This document shows positions 54,338-63,970 of a stretch of DNA of 64,000 bases, piece after piece (the first letter of the stretch is position 1; each line of letters starts with the position of its first letter). The DNA comes from Colwellia sp. (lineage in GTDB: Bacteria; Pseudomonadota; Gammaproteobacteria; Enterobacterales; Alteromonadaceae). A model generated the notes under the pieces. That model had not been told where the DNA came from and searched no databases. It saw nothing but the letters and a program-made list of their open reading frames with translations. The DNA lies in NCBI GenBank assembly GCA_013215655.1, contig JABSOX010000011.1:172379-236378 (forward strand), given 5' to 3'. Both the position numbers and the translations under genes were made by a program.

Positions 54338-55738
54338 TTGACTAATTCAAGCTCACATCAAGCCACAATTTTAATTGCCGATGATGACGAAGATATACGT
54401 TTGGCACTTGAACTGATGTTAATGACCAAGAACTATAAGATTATTGAAGCAAGTAACGCTAAAGAAGTCATTATTCAAACTGAGCGACAAAAACCCGATT
54501 TAGTATTACTTGATATGAACTTTAGCCGAGATACAACTAGCGGCCAAGAAGGTCTTGATATCCTCAAACAACTTAAACAAAGTAATATTCCAGTTATATT
54601 AATGACTGCTTGGGGAAGTATAGAATTAGCAGTCAACGGTTTACAACAAGGCGCTTGTGATTTTATTGAAAAACCTTGGCAGAAAGAAAAATTACTAAAT
54701 AGCATTGCACAACAATTGAGTTTTTCACGCATAAAAGAAGAGCACCAAGGTTACCGTCAACTGCTTAGCGCTAAACCAACGGCCCTCATAAAAAATACTG
54801 ACGGCCATCAAGCTTGGATATGTCAGTCCAAAGCGATGCTTGCTATTGAACAATTAGTCACCCAAATTGCGCCAACTGATGCTAACGTGCTCATTCTCGG
54901 TGAAAACGGCACGGGTAAATCATTATTAGCGGAACGTATTCATCAACTATCAATACGTCAAAATAACCCGTTGATCACCGTAAATATGGCTGCAATTCCA
55001 GATAACCTTTTTGAAAGTGAGCTTTTTGGCCATCAAAAGGGCGCTTTTACGGATGCTAAGCAACATCGAGTGGGTCGCTTTCAATTAGCAGATCAAGGTA
55101 CATTATTTTTTGATGAAATTGGTTCATTACCATTAACACTGCAACCCAAGTTGTTACGAGTATTAGAAACGGGTCAATATGAAATTCTCGGTTCAAGCCA
55201 AACACAAGTAGCCAATGTAAGATTAATCAGTGCCACCAATGCTAATTTAACTAAGCTTGTCGGTGATGGTACTTTTAGACAAGATTTATTGTATCGTTTA
55301 AATACCTTAGTGATCACTATGCCAGCGTTGCGAGAAAGGTTAGATGATATTCAACCTTTAGCAGAAAATTTCATTATAAAATTTAGTCAAAAATATCATA
55401 AAAGCCAACTCGTTTTATCAACCACAGCAATCAATAAACTTAAGCATCATACTTGGCCGGGTAATATTAGAGAGCTGAGTCATGTTATTGAACGTGCGGT
55501 GTTATTGGCAACAGCAGAGACGATCACTGATCAGCAGCTGTTACTTGATATTACCGATACACAAAATCAAGGAATAAAACTACAACCTCTGGAGCAGGCT
55601 GAGCGTTTATTAATTGAAAAGGCTATGGAAGTTACCTCTGGTCATGTGATTGATGCGGCAAAGTTGCTTGAGATTTCGCGCAACGCGCTGTATCGTCGGT
55701 TAGAAAAATTTAATATCAGTTTTGATGATAAAGAGTAA
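54338..55738 (+). CDS. Sigma-54-dependent response regulator, locus 2 (NtrC family)
   Basis: A 466-residue protein with receiver domain (phosphoacceptor Asp59, then the insert SRDTTSGQEGL shared with the locus 1 regulator), AAA+ domain (Walker A GENGTGKS, loop GAFTDA, Walker B LFFDEIGSL) and Fis-type helix-turn-helix (HVIDAAKLLEISRNALYRR). TTG at 54338 is the start, with AAAGGA 8 bases ahead. The terminator at 54283 sits only 28 bases upstream. Its likely target is the promoter at 49678. Confidence 0.93.
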   Translation: MTNSSSHQATILIADDDEDIRLALELMLMTKNYKIIEASNAKEVIIQTERQKPDLVLLDMNFSRDTTSGQEGLDILKQLKQSNIPVILMTAWGSIELAVNGLQQGACDFIEKPWQKEKLLNSIAQQLSFSRIKEEHQGYRQLLSAKPTALIKNTDGHQAWICQSKAMLAIEQLVTQIAPTDANVLILGENGTGKSLLAERIHQLSIRQNNPLITVNMAAIPDNLFESELFGHQKGAFTDAKQHRVGRFQLADQGTLFFDEIGSLPLTLQPKLLRVLETGQYEILGSSQTQVANVRLISATNANLTKLVGDGTFRQDLLYRLNTLVITMPALRERLDDIQPLAENFIIKFSQKYHKSQLVLSTTAINKLKHHTWPGNIRELSHVIERAVLLATAETITDQQLLLDITDTQNQGIKLQPLEQAERLLIEKAMEVTSGHVIDAAKLLEISRNALYRRLEKFNISFDDKE

Positions 55739-55779
55739 CTCTTTATTATTAGCGATATTATTAATAAAGGGACGATTCA

Positions 55780-57075
55780 TTGAGTCATGAAAATTGGTTG
55801 ATCACTGGCTTAACCATCACCGTTATTTGTTTTTTGTCACTAACTGGCGCTCTAGCTTTGCAATTGGATTGGAGCTACCTTGGTGTTGCAACGTTATTAT
55901 TTGTTTTAAGTTATCCTCTCACTTGGCTGGCATGGCGTTGTTATTCGTTTTGGTGTCAGGCGATCATGCAACTTAGTACTTATACTCAAATTTTAAGAGA
56001 AGGTGAGCATAATCTTCACTTTAAAAAGCAACATCCTGATAATTTACTACTTGAGCTGCAAAAAGAAATAGCTGAGTTATCTCAGGTTAATTTAAATAAA
56101 CATCTACACCATCAATCTGTAGATAACCTATTGAATCAAGTACTTGATTCATGGCCCGTTCCTGTTTGTCTTTTTGATCATGAATTTAAATTAACTTATC
56201 GTAATGCGGCGATGAATGAACAAATTCAACAACCGATGTTATTAGGTAGTTTCGCAACAAATTTAGGTTTTACACTCAAAAATAAAAACTTTATCCATTC
56301 TAAGTTTGATCATAAATGGCAATGCCAAACCATTAGTTATTTACAACAAGGTAGTCTCCAAGATAAAAAGCAGTGGCTTTTTTCTGCGATAGATATCTCA
56401 CAATTACTTAACCAAGCTCAAAGCACTACCCAGCAAAGTTTAATTCGAGTTTTAGGGCATGAACTAAGAAACTCTTTAACTCCTATGTATTCTATGACAG
56501 ATACATTACTTGGTAATGAACATTTAGACGAACAACAGACCCGCTTGGTATTAACCAGAATAAAAAAACGCAGCAACCGCTTACTTTCCTTTATTAGTGA
56601 ATATAGTCGCTTGGCACAGTTGCCCTCTCCTAAACTAAAATGGTTTAACTTTTCTGACATATTAAACGAAGCTGAAAGCATGTTAAATGCGCCCAATTGT
56701 CGTATCAGTTTTCATGGTAGCGATCAGTGCTTTGGCGATATAGAACAAATAGCACAAGTGATGATCAACTTGTTGAAAAATGCCTTTGAGGCATGTGAAA
56801 CCAGTAAAAGCGAAATTGAGGTGAAAATATATCACCAACAGCAGCTGCAAGTTATTGAAGTTGAGGATAATGGCCCCGGATTTGCCAATTTAGATAATGT
56901 ATTAACTCCTTTTTATACAACTAAACAACATGGCTCTGGTATTGGGCTATCGCTATGTGCTGAAATAGCTAGAAATCATGGCGGCCAATTACAAGTTGCC
57001 AATAATGCCCGAGGCGGTGCAAAAATCACCATGCATTGGCCAATGTACAACAATCTACCAATAACAAACAAATAG
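55780..57075 (+). CDS. Sensor histidine kinase, locus 2 (NtrY-like)
   Basis: A 431-residue kinase with two N-terminal membrane helices (about 6-57), PAS-like region (about 118-190), His box VLGHELRNSLTPMYSMTD, N box LLKNAFEAC, and G boxes DNGPGF and GSGIGLSLC. It parallels the locus 1 kinase in size and layout, though gene order with respect to its regulator matches too (regulator first). The TTG start follows AAAGGGA with 8-base spacing. Its stop is followed closely by an M20 peptidase gene. Confidence 0.9.
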   Translation: MSHENWLITGLTITVICFLSLTGALALQLDWSYLGVATLLFVLSYPLTWLAWRCYSFWCQAIMQLSTYTQILREGEHNLHFKKQHPDNLLLELQKEIAELSQVNLNKHLHHQSVDNLLNQVLDSWPVPVCLFDHEFKLTYRNAAMNEQIQQPMLLGSFATNLGFTLKNKNFIHSKFDHKWQCQTISYLQQGSLQDKKQWLFSAIDISQLLNQAQSTTQQSLIRVLGHELRNSLTPMYSMTDTLLGNEHLDEQQTRLVLTRIKKRSNRLLSFISEYSRLAQLPSPKLKWFNFSDILNEAESMLNAPNCRISFHGSDQCFGDIEQIAQVMINLLKNAFEACETSKSEIEVKIYHQQQLQVIEVEDNGPGFANLDNVLTPFYTTKQHGSGIGLSLCAEIARNHGGQLQVANNARGGAKITMHWPMYNNLPITNK

Positions 57076-57087
57076 GACTTGGATAGT

Positions 57088-58554
57088 ATGAAACTTATTA
57101 AATGGCTGCTTATTACTTTTGCCTTACTCATTGCCATTATATTATTTAATACATTGTCTTTTACTCAAGAACAAATTGAATTAACGCCTTTACTGGATAG
57201 CTCTTTAATAGATCAATCAGCCGTAACTACACGGTTATCCCAAGCTATTCAACATAAGACAATTTCATTTGCTGATAAGTCAGATAGAAAACCAGAAAGT
57301 TTTTATAAATTCCATCGTTTCTTAGCAAGTAGTTTCCCTTTGTTACACCAGAAGTTAACCCAAGAAAAAATCAATGACTTAAGTCTACTATATGTATGGG
57401 CAGGTTCAGATAAGTCATTAAAACCAATGTTATTAATGAGCCACCTAGATGTTGTTCCTGTAGCTCAAGAAACAAAAAATCAATGGACTCATAACCCTTT
57501 CGCTGGTGAAATCGCTAATGGCATTATTTGGGGACGAGGTGCTATAGATATTAAATCAGGTGTTATGGGCATAATGGAGGCAGTAGAAAATTTAATTGCT
57601 CAAGGATATCAGCCTAAACGTAGTATTTATCTCGCTTTTGGTCATGACGAGGAATTAGGGGGCGAACAAGGCGCAAAACAAATAGCAAAACATCTAAAAG
57701 CACAAAAGCTTACTTTTGAGCTTATTCTTGATGAAGGTGGCTCTATTGTCAGTAACGGTGTTATCCCCGGTATTGAATCGCCCATAGCATTAATAGGTAT
57801 TGCTGAAAAAGGCTATGTCAGTTTAAAACTCACGGCTAATGCTACCGGAGGGCATTCGTCCATGCCACCTAAACACACAGCTTTGGGCGAAATATCACAA
57901 GCGATAGTTGATTTGGAAAACAATCCGTTTCCTGCCAATTTAACTTATTCAAAACAACTTTTTAATAATATCGGTCCAGCCATGGATACCATTAAAAAAG
58001 CCGTATTTGCCAACATGTGGTTGACCGAACCTATTGTAGAAAAAATATTAAGTGCTAGCCAAACCACTAACGCTACAATTCGTACCACTACCGCAGCAAC
58101 AATGGCTACAGGCTCAAACAAAGATAATGTTCTTCCTACTCAGGCGTCTGCGATTATCAACTTTCGAATAATGCCCGGTGAAACTATTAATAGTGTCACT
58201 CACTACGTCACTGACATTATAGATAATCCAAATATCAACATAGAACAATTAGCTGGTTTTGGTAATAATCCTTCGTCTGTATCAATAACGAATAATGCTA
58301 ACTTTCAGCGATTAAAACAGAGTATTTATCGTGTCACCCAAGATGAAAGCATGATTATTACACCGTACCTTGTTATGGGCGGCACCGACGCTAAACATTA
58401 TAGCGAACTTAGTGATAGCATTTATCGTTTCGCCTTTAATCGCTTTAAACCAGAAACATTAGGGCAAATGCACGGTATTAATGAACAAATTAAGATTGAT
58501 GATTATCTTGATACGATTAAATTTTTTAGAGAAATAATCTTGGCTATGAATTAA
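57088..58554 (+). CDS. M20-family zinc metallopeptidase, membrane-anchored
   Basis: The ~488-residue protein has an N-terminal signal-anchor helix (about 4-22) and an M20 (carboxypeptidase-type) catalytic domain with an inserted dimerisation domain. Metal-binding motifs are LLMSHLDVVPV (His, Asp), WGRGAIDIKSG (bridging Asp), GHDEELGG (catalytic Glu and metal Glu) and a C-terminal GGTDAKHYSEL His. It should release amino acids from peptides in the periplasm. ATG 57088 follows GGATAGT. It lies 13 bases after the kinase stop, so it may share the locus 2 regulatory transcript. Confidence 0.9.
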   Translation: MKLIKWLLITFALLIAIILFNTLSFTQEQIELTPLLDSSLIDQSAVTTRLSQAIQHKTISFADKSDRKPESFYKFHRFLASSFPLLHQKLTQEKINDLSLLYVWAGSDKSLKPMLLMSHLDVVPVAQETKNQWTHNPFAGEIANGIIWGRGAIDIKSGVMGIMEAVENLIAQGYQPKRSIYLAFGHDEELGGEQGAKQIAKHLKAQKLTFELILDEGGSIVSNGVIPGIESPIALIGIAEKGYVSLKLTANATGGHSSMPPKHTALGEISQAIVDLENNPFPANLTYSKQLFNNIGPAMDTIKKAVFANMWLTEPIVEKILSASQTTNATIRTTTAATMATGSNKDNVLPTQASAIINFRIMPGETINSVTHYVTDIIDNPNINIEQLAGFGNNPSSVSITNNANFQRLKQSIYRVTQDESMIITPYLVMGGTDAKHYSELSDSIYRFAFNRFKPETLGQMHGINEQIKIDDYLDTIKFFREIILAMN

Positions 58555-58594
58555 AGCCCCTAAATCGTATTTTTTACAAGATGATGAGATAATA

Positions 58595-58984
58595 CTATTT
58601 CTTCTTTTGTTGTTTTTTCAATTCAAAATCGATCTCATCAGGAAAAAAGACTAGCCCTTGCTCTGCTTGATTAGGAAAAACAACAACGGCTAGTTGATCA
58701 TCAGCTAGCCCATGAGACCAACGACTAAACCATTTATTTAATGAGATAGATTCTGCCTGACAAGCCTGCCATTCGTCAGTTGCCCATGCTTGGGCAAATT
58801 CTTCATTTGGCCAAACGGGTATACAGTCATCTTCTTCTGTATTGAGCATTACACAACCATGCTCATCAGTCAGTATCCAAATTTTATTATTTAGAACAAC
58901 TTCTTTAAAAAAGTATGTAGCTCGCTTTTCATCATCATATGCTTGAATTTGTTCAACTAATGATGGCTGTAGTTTTTCTGACAT
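58595..58984 (-). CDS. DUF2750 domain protein
   Basis: A 129-residue cytosolic protein. The pattern W-I-L-T-D-E-H-G followed by an acidic stretch, then PVWPNEEFAQAWATDEWQ, matches DUF2750, a small family often called suppressor-of-fused-like or immunity-like without firm evidence. It has a Lys-rich C-terminal end. It converges on the M20 peptidase gene with a 40-base gap and lies 31 bases below the thioesterase gene. Confidence 0.8.
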   Translation of the reverse strand: MSEKLQPSLVEQIQAYDDEKRATYFFKEVVLNNKIWILTDEHGCVMLNTEEDDCIPVWPNEEFAQAWATDEWQACQAESISLNKWFSRWSHGLADDQLAVVVFPNQAEQGLVFFPDEIDFELKKQQKKK

Positions 58985-59015
58985 AGTATTCCTAAACTGG
59001 CTTATCTTCTTTAAT

Positions 59016-59495
59016 TTATTTTACAAAAATCTGCATCTCTTCGCCGATTTGTTTACGCATTTCCATTAACTTTTTTGCAGTCTCATGTTGCTTAATATCT
59101 GCGGCTGACTCAGGTATCCATTGAGGAACCTGTTCAGGCTGACCATTTTGATCAACGGCCACCATGATCACAATACAGTGAGTAGTTAAACGGCGATTCA
59201 GTGATTTGGGATCACAAGCAGTTACTTCTAACGCAATGTGCATTGAAGAGTTGCCGGTATAAATAACTTTAGCTTCAACTTCAACTAAACTACCAACATG
59301 AATTGGTGCAATAAAACGAATTCCCCCGGCATAAGCCGTTACACAGTAGCGCCCACTCCAGCCAGCGGAACACGCATAAGCGGCTAAATCAATCCATTTC
59401 ATTACCGCACCACCGTGTACTTTGCCACCAAAATTGACATCTTGTGGTTCGGCTAAAAATCGCAGGGTAATATCTCTTTGTGGTTTGTTCATCAT
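59016..59495 (-). CDS. Hot-dog acyl-CoA thioesterase (YciA/BFIT-like)
   Basis: A 159-residue hot-dog-fold enzyme: RFLAEPQDVNFGGKVHGGAVMKWID contains the long alpha-helix with the catalytic Asn/Gly pattern of acyl-CoA thioesterases (AOT/YciA type), followed by GGIRFIAPIHVGSLVEVEA. It should hydrolyse acyl-CoA esters in the cytosol. Two adjacent Met codons leave the start ambiguous by one residue. It is divergent from yaiI across about 250 bases in which I see no other feature. Confidence 0.9.
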   Translation of the reverse strand: MMNKPQRDITLRFLAEPQDVNFGGKVHGGAVMKWIDLAAYACSAGWSGRYCVTAYAGGIRFIAPIHVGSLVEVEAKVIYTGNSSMHIALEVTACDPKSLNRRLTTHCIVIMVAVDQNGQPEQVPQWIPESAADIKQHETAKKLMEMRKQIGEEMQIFVK

Positions 59496-59741
59496 TAACC
59501 TTACTTAAAGTATGTAGAGCAAAATATTGTCTGGCATTATAATTAATAACTATAACCTGCCTTGCAGTTAATATTCCAAGTTTATCCATAATTGCCGATT
59601 TATAAATGTTAGTGGATTAACTAGCCTTCAAAGGTTTAAAATACGTTTCATAATTATTGATATCATTAACCGCGCTCAGTAATAGGGCATAAACGTCTTA
59701 TTCTAGGTCATTAATGGTTCATTCATAGGAATAAATAAAGC

Positions 59742-60188
59742 ATGAAAATATGGGTTGATGCAGATGCCTGTCCTGTTGTTATAAAAGAGATACTTTTTCG
59801 AGCCGCTGAACGTACCCAAGTGCAAACAACTTTGCTAGCTAACCATTTTTTAAAAATTCCACCATCAAAAGTAATCAGCTTTGTACAAGTAGCTTCAGGT
59901 TTTGATATTGCTGATGACGAAATTGTTAAACGTGCACAACAAGGAGATTTAGTGATCACCGCTGATATTCCATTGGCGGCAGAAGTTGTTGAAAAAGGGT
60001 GCTTAGCACTTAATCCTAGGGGTGAACTTTATACCACAAGCAATATTAAACAACGATTAAATATGCGTGATTTTATGGATACGATGCGATCTAGTGGTAT
60101 TCATACTGGAGGGGTTCCACCGATTAGCCAAGCTGATCGACAGGCCTTTGCTAACAATCTTGATAAACTTTTAGCTAAAATAAAATAA
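59742..60188 (+). CDS. yaiI: YaiI/YqxD family protein (DUF188)
   Basis: The 148-residue protein matches the DUF188 family throughout: [23 protein letters not shown] at the start, the acidic pair of a PIN-like nuclease core (DADACP, then ITADIPLA), and [12 protein letters not shown] with a C-terminal region rich in basic residues. The fold suggests a nuclease, but no activity is established for the family. AGGAA lies ahead of the ATG. A terminator overlaps its stop codon. Confidence 0.93.
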   Translation: MKIWVDADACPVVIKEILFRAAERTQVQTTLLANHFLKIPPSKVISFVQVASGFDIADDEIVKRAQQGDLVITADIPLAAEVVEKGCLALNPRGELYTTSNIKQRLNMRDFMDTMRSSGIHTGGVPPISQADRQAFANNLDKLLAKIK

Positions 60189-60217
60189 GGCTCATTAAGA
60201 ACCTTATTTTTTTATTT
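60182..60217 (+). terminator. Rho-independent terminator of yaiI
   Basis: AAAATAAGG (60182-60190) pairs exactly with CCTTATTTT (60202-60210), followed by TTTTATTTT. The stem begins inside the final codons of yaiI. Confidence 0.85.
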
Positions 60218-60287
60218 TAGGATGAACAGTATGGCATGATCACACGGATGGAAAGAATTACCACTTTACGAAGTAACTAGCTACAAC

Positions 60288-61700
60288 CTAGCGTGTCGCC
60301 GCGTAGGGATCTTTTGAACCTTCCGACTTACTATTATTTTTACTGGGGTTCGGTTTACGGCCAGCTGAATTAGTTGATTCACGATGATGACGATTAGCAC
60401 TATCATTATTGCTATGACGCTGATTTTTACTTTTGGGTTTATGACCTCTAGCATTATCAGCGGAACGTTGTCCGTCTTTATGTTCTACTTTATTAGCATG
60501 TGCACTTTTAGATTTATTTGATTTTTTCGCTTTTAATGGTCTTAGTTTTCTAGATTCCGGTAAAGCATTATACGGTGTGAAGCCATCAACAACTTCACGA
60601 GGAATATGTTGTTGGATAAGATGTTCAATATCATTTAATAAATCAATTTCGTCCGCACATACCAGAGATACGGCTTTTCCACTTGCACCCGCTCTTCCTG
60701 TTCTACCAATTCTATGAACATAGTCTTCTGGTACATTCGGAAGATCAAAATTAACCACTTGTGGTAATTGATCAATATCAATACCACGGGCAGCAATATC
60801 AGTCGCGACTAAGACACTAACCGTGCCTGATTTGAAATTGGCTAACGCTTTTGTTCTAGCACCTTGGCTTTTATTGCCATGGATTGCAGCAGCATGTATG
60901 CCTTCAGCTTCTAATTGTTTGGTTAATTTATTAGCACCATGTTTGGTTTTCATAAATACTAAAACTTGTTGCCAGTCATTAACCTTAATTAGTTCTGTAA
61001 GTAATGCCTGTTTTTTCTTTTTATCAACAGGATAAATAACTTGTTCGACACTTTCTACTGTGGTATTTCTTGGGCTAACAGAAATTTCAACCGGATTATT
61101 TACTAAACCACGAGCAAGTTCACGAATATCTTCAGAAAATGTAGCTGAGAATAATAGATTCTGACGCTGCCTAGGTAACACTGCTAAAATCTTTTTAATA
61201 TCGCGAAGAAATCCCATATCCAACATGCGGTCAGCTTCATCTAGTACTAAAATTTCTAACTGTTTAAAGCTAACGGCTTTTTGATTATAAAGATCGAGTA
61301 AACGTCCGGGTGTTGCGACTAAGATATCGACACCTTGGCGTAAACGCATCATCTGTGGGTTTATTTTCACTCCACCAAAAACTACCGTTGATGTTAATGG
61401 TAAGTGTTTACCGTACATTTCAACATTTTCTTGAATTTGTGCAGCGAGTTCACGTGTGGGTGTTAAAATCAATGTTCTTGCTTGGTTCGCTCTTGGACGA
61501 TTGCCACCTGATAAACGCTCTAATATGGGTAAAGTAAAACCCGCAGTTTTACCGGTTCCCGTCTGTGCTGCTGCCATCACATCTTTACCTTCAAGTACGG
61601 CGGGAATCGCTTGTGCTTGAATAGGAGATGGTTTTTCGTATCCTTTCTCAGCCAATGCTAAAAGAATGGGTGCAGATAGCCCTAACGTAGTAAAACTCAT
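60288..61700 (-). CDS. rhlE: DEAD-box RNA helicase (RhlE)
   Basis: The 470-residue helicase has Q motif [11 protein letters not shown], motif I AQTGTGKT, Ia [26 protein letters not shown] and [12 protein letters not shown], then a ~100-residue basic, Ser/Asn/His-rich low-complexity tail typical of RhlE and helpful for RNA binding. Such enzymes remodel RNA during ribosome maturation and at low temperature. It is distinct from the shorter paralogue at 22984 (different tail, same core). Confidence 0.93.
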   Translation of the reverse strand: MSFTTLGLSAPILLALAEKGYEKPSPIQAQAIPAVLEGKDVMAAAQTGTGKTAGFTLPILERLSGGNRPRANQARTLILTPTRELAAQIQENVEMYGKHLPLTSTVVFGGVKINPQMMRLRQGVDILVATPGRLLDLYNQKAVSFKQLEILVLDEADRMLDMGFLRDIKKILAVLPRQRQNLLFSATFSEDIRELARGLVNNPVEISVSPRNTTVESVEQVIYPVDKKKKQALLTELIKVNDWQQVLVFMKTKHGANKLTKQLEAEGIHAAAIHGNKSQGARTKALANFKSGTVSVLVATDIAARGIDIDQLPQVVNFDLPNVPEDYVHRIGRTGRAGASGKAVSLVCADEIDLLNDIEHLIQQHIPREVVDGFTPYNALPESRKLRPLKAKKSNKSKSAHANKVEHKDGQRSADNARGHKPKSKNQRHSNNDSANRHHRESTNSAGRKPNPSKNNSKSEGSKDPYAATR

Positions 61701-61915
61701 TGATGTATCTCTTTAACAGAATCTATTAGATGTATGCCGAAGTGGCGATGCAGCTTACAGTATAGTAGTACTAAGCGCAATTACCGATAATATTTACAAA
61801 TATGTTAATTACTCATAATCTCTTTATAATTGATTTATATCTGTTGAATACTAGACAAGTAGGTCAATATCCTTTAAAAGTTTAACGAGAAGTATCAAAA
61901 AATTAATGGAGCCTC

Positions 61916-63553
61916 ATGACAGCAATTGATTGCGCTAATAAACGTTTTCTTATTGTCGATAATATTAAGCAATCGATGGATACACTTAAATTATTTTCAT
62001 ATAAATTGGGTGCCGAATATGTCGATACCTGTTACAACTCAAAAAATGTTGTCTCTATGTGTGAGGCTGTTTCTTATGATGTTATTTTTCTGGGTTATGA
62101 TTTGGGTGATCATAAAAAAAATGGCCAACAAATACTCGAAGAATTACGAACAAAACAATTAGTAAAACGTCTTGCCATTATCATCATGATCACTGGCGAG
62201 ATTTCCCAAGCAATGGTTCTTGCTGCTTTAGAACATAAGCCTGATGACTATCTAACAAAGCCCTACTCGCAAAAAGATTTAGCAACACGTTTAAAACGTA
62301 GTTGGGATAAAAAAGTGGCAATGGCGCCTATTTATCGTGCTATGGATAAAGATGAGCACAATAAAGTTCTTGGTTTATGTGAAGATGAAATTCAACGTAA
62401 TTCCTCATATAAAACAGAATGTTTAGGGATCAAATCACGTCAATTTTTTGAGTTGAACCAGTATCTTGAAGCTACTGAAATTTATGAACTTTGTACAAGT
62501 ATTAAAAATTGCCAATGGGCTCATATAGGTTTAGGAAAAATAGCACTAATAAGTGAAGATTTCCCTACCGCTAAGAGTCACTTTAAAACGGTTATCGAAG
62601 AGTACCCATACTATTTATCAGCCTATGATTGGCTTGCCAAAACCTACGACTTAAACAAAGAGTCAAAGCTTGCCCTAGAGACATTAGAAATTGCGATATC
62701 AATGTCACCTCGCTCTGTTGCAAGACTACTTCAATATATAGATCTTTGTCTTTCTTATGAACAATATGACAAAGCGACTTCCGCATTACTTATTACCAAT
62801 GATCTTGCAAATAACTCCGTTCATTATAAACCTGAAAACGCGCTATTATTTGCTGAATCTTTATTGCAACACTTTGATGATCTTTCTAGTCATGAACAAA
62901 GAAAATTTCATTCAAAAGTAAATAACGCTATTTATAGAGTAAACAAAGACTTTCATAGTGCCGAGCTTGGCATTCGCTCAAAACTTTTATCAGCGCGATT
63001 ATTTAACAAATCTAAGCAATACCTTGAAGGTAAAAGCTCACTACAACAAGCTGAACAACTTTTTGACAAATCACAATCCGAAATATCTCCGAACGGATTT
63101 TTAGAAATAGCAAAGTCATTTAATGAACTAGAGCGCAAAGATAAAGCTGCCTATATATTATCCGATTTATCAGTAAGTCATCCGGACGATCTTGAACTTC
63201 AAGAAAAAATACTCAACTTGAGAAGTAAAACACCGACAACTAGAGAACGTACACAAGCACAACGCGCTTTTACTCGTGGTGTTAATTTCTTTAATACAGA
63301 AAAGTATTCATTGGCTATTAACGAATTTAGTAAAGCATTAATATTTTATCCTAGTTATACCTTGGCAAACCTTCACCTCTTAGAAGCTTTACTGGTATTT
63401 GCAGAAACGGGTAATGAAAAACAATTAGAAATCGAACGTTCAAAGCAAATTATTGAGAGTCTAAATAAAATGAAGTCTCATGAAGATGGCTTTGATATGT
63501 TTATAAAACTAAAGAATAAATTTTCTCAGTTGGATAATTCCATTAAACAATAG
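61916..63553 (+). CDS. Response-regulator receiver fused to TPR repeats
   Basis: A 545-residue cytosolic protein. Residues 1-125 form a receiver domain with acidic Asp15, phosphoacceptor Asp62 (VIFLGYDLGD) and Lys118 in YLTKPY. The rest is a series of helical TPR-like repeats (about 150-520, for example AKSHFKTVIEEYPYYLSAYDWLAKTY and ALETLEIAISMSPRSVARLL in separate repeats). No DNA-binding or enzymatic output domain is present, so phosphorylation probably controls protein binding. This layout resembles VieB of Vibrio. GGAG lies 4 bases upstream of the ATG. No kinase is adjacent. Confidence 0.85.
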   Translation: MTAIDCANKRFLIVDNIKQSMDTLKLFSYKLGAEYVDTCYNSKNVVSMCEAVSYDVIFLGYDLGDHKKNGQQILEELRTKQLVKRLAIIIMITGEISQAMVLAALEHKPDDYLTKPYSQKDLATRLKRSWDKKVAMAPIYRAMDKDEHNKVLGLCEDEIQRNSSYKTECLGIKSRQFFELNQYLEATEIYELCTSIKNCQWAHIGLGKIALISEDFPTAKSHFKTVIEEYPYYLSAYDWLAKTYDLNKESKLALETLEIAISMSPRSVARLLQYIDLCLSYEQYDKATSALLITNDLANNSVHYKPENALLFAESLLQHFDDLSSHEQRKFHSKVNNAIYRVNKDFHSAELGIRSKLLSARLFNKSKQYLEGKSSLQQAEQLFDKSQSEISPNGFLEIAKSFNELERKDKAAYILSDLSVSHPDDLELQEKILNLRSKTPTTRERTQAQRAFTRGVNFFNTEKYSLAINEFSKALIFYPSYTLANLHLLEALLVFAETGNEKQLEIERSKQIIESLNKMKSHEDGFDMFIKLKNKFSQLDNSIKQ

Positions 63554-63591
63554 CAGCAGTCATTCATTGAAATTTACTATAACCTGAACAG

Positions 63592-63622
63592 AAAAAAGCC
63601 CGTCACTTTCGTAATGGGCTTT
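63592..63622. terminator. Left terminator copy of the rRNA-derived array (T1)
   Basis: AAAAAAGCCC and GGGCTTT flank TCACTTTCGTAAT; this is the same hairpin as at 63743 and 63934. Here the right arm runs straight into the 5S-like spacer (GGGCTTTACTTC) instead of TTTTTTAATAGG. Confidence 0.6.
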
Positions 63623-63742
63623 ACTTCAACATGAGTCACACTACCATCGGTATAGCAGATCATAATGAATATAATCTTATAAACCTATAGCCTTATATTA
63701 AATTTGTAATCGAGCTGTAACATTTTTTAAATCCTGAATAGC

Positions 63743-63775
63743 AAAAAGCCCGTCACTTTCGTAATGGGCTTTTTT
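63743..63775 (-). terminator. rRNA-operon-type terminator, second copy (T2)
   Basis: AAAAAGCCC (63743-63751) pairs with GGGCTTTTT (63766-63774) across a TTTCG-containing loop. A/T-runs on both sides allow termination in both directions. It follows 5S 3'-end sequence by 5 bases on the minus strand. Confidence 0.75.
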
Positions 63776-63779
63776 AATA

Positions 63780-63844
63780 GGAACCTAGCAATGTCCTACT
63801 CTCACATGGGCTTTACTTCAACATGAGTCACACTACCATCGGTA
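63780..63844 (-). pseudogene. 5S rRNA 3'-half remnant
   Basis: Read on the minus strand this contains CCGATGGTAGTGTG, then a 20-base unconserved segment, then CATGTGAGAGTAGGACATTG and CTAGGTTCC. The outer blocks match the conserved helix IV and 3' end of 5S rRNA. The upstream 5S half is replaced by unrelated AT-rich spacer, so this is a fragment and not a working gene. Confidence 0.65.
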
Positions 63845-63933
63845 TAGTAGATCATAATGAATATAATCTAATAAACCTATAGCCTTAGATTAAATTTGTA
63901 ATCGAGCTGTAACATTTTTAAAGCCTGAATAGC

Positions 63934-63966
63934 AAAAAGCCCGTCACTTTCGTAATGGGCTTTTTT
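63934..63966 (-). terminator. rRNA-operon-type terminator, third copy (T3)
   Basis: AAAAAGCCC (63934-63942) pairs with GGGCTTTTTT (63957-63966). It lies 4 bases downstream of the 5S 3' end at the right edge of the window, as expected for the real end of an rRNA operon. Confidence 0.8.
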
Positions 63967-63970
63967 AATA

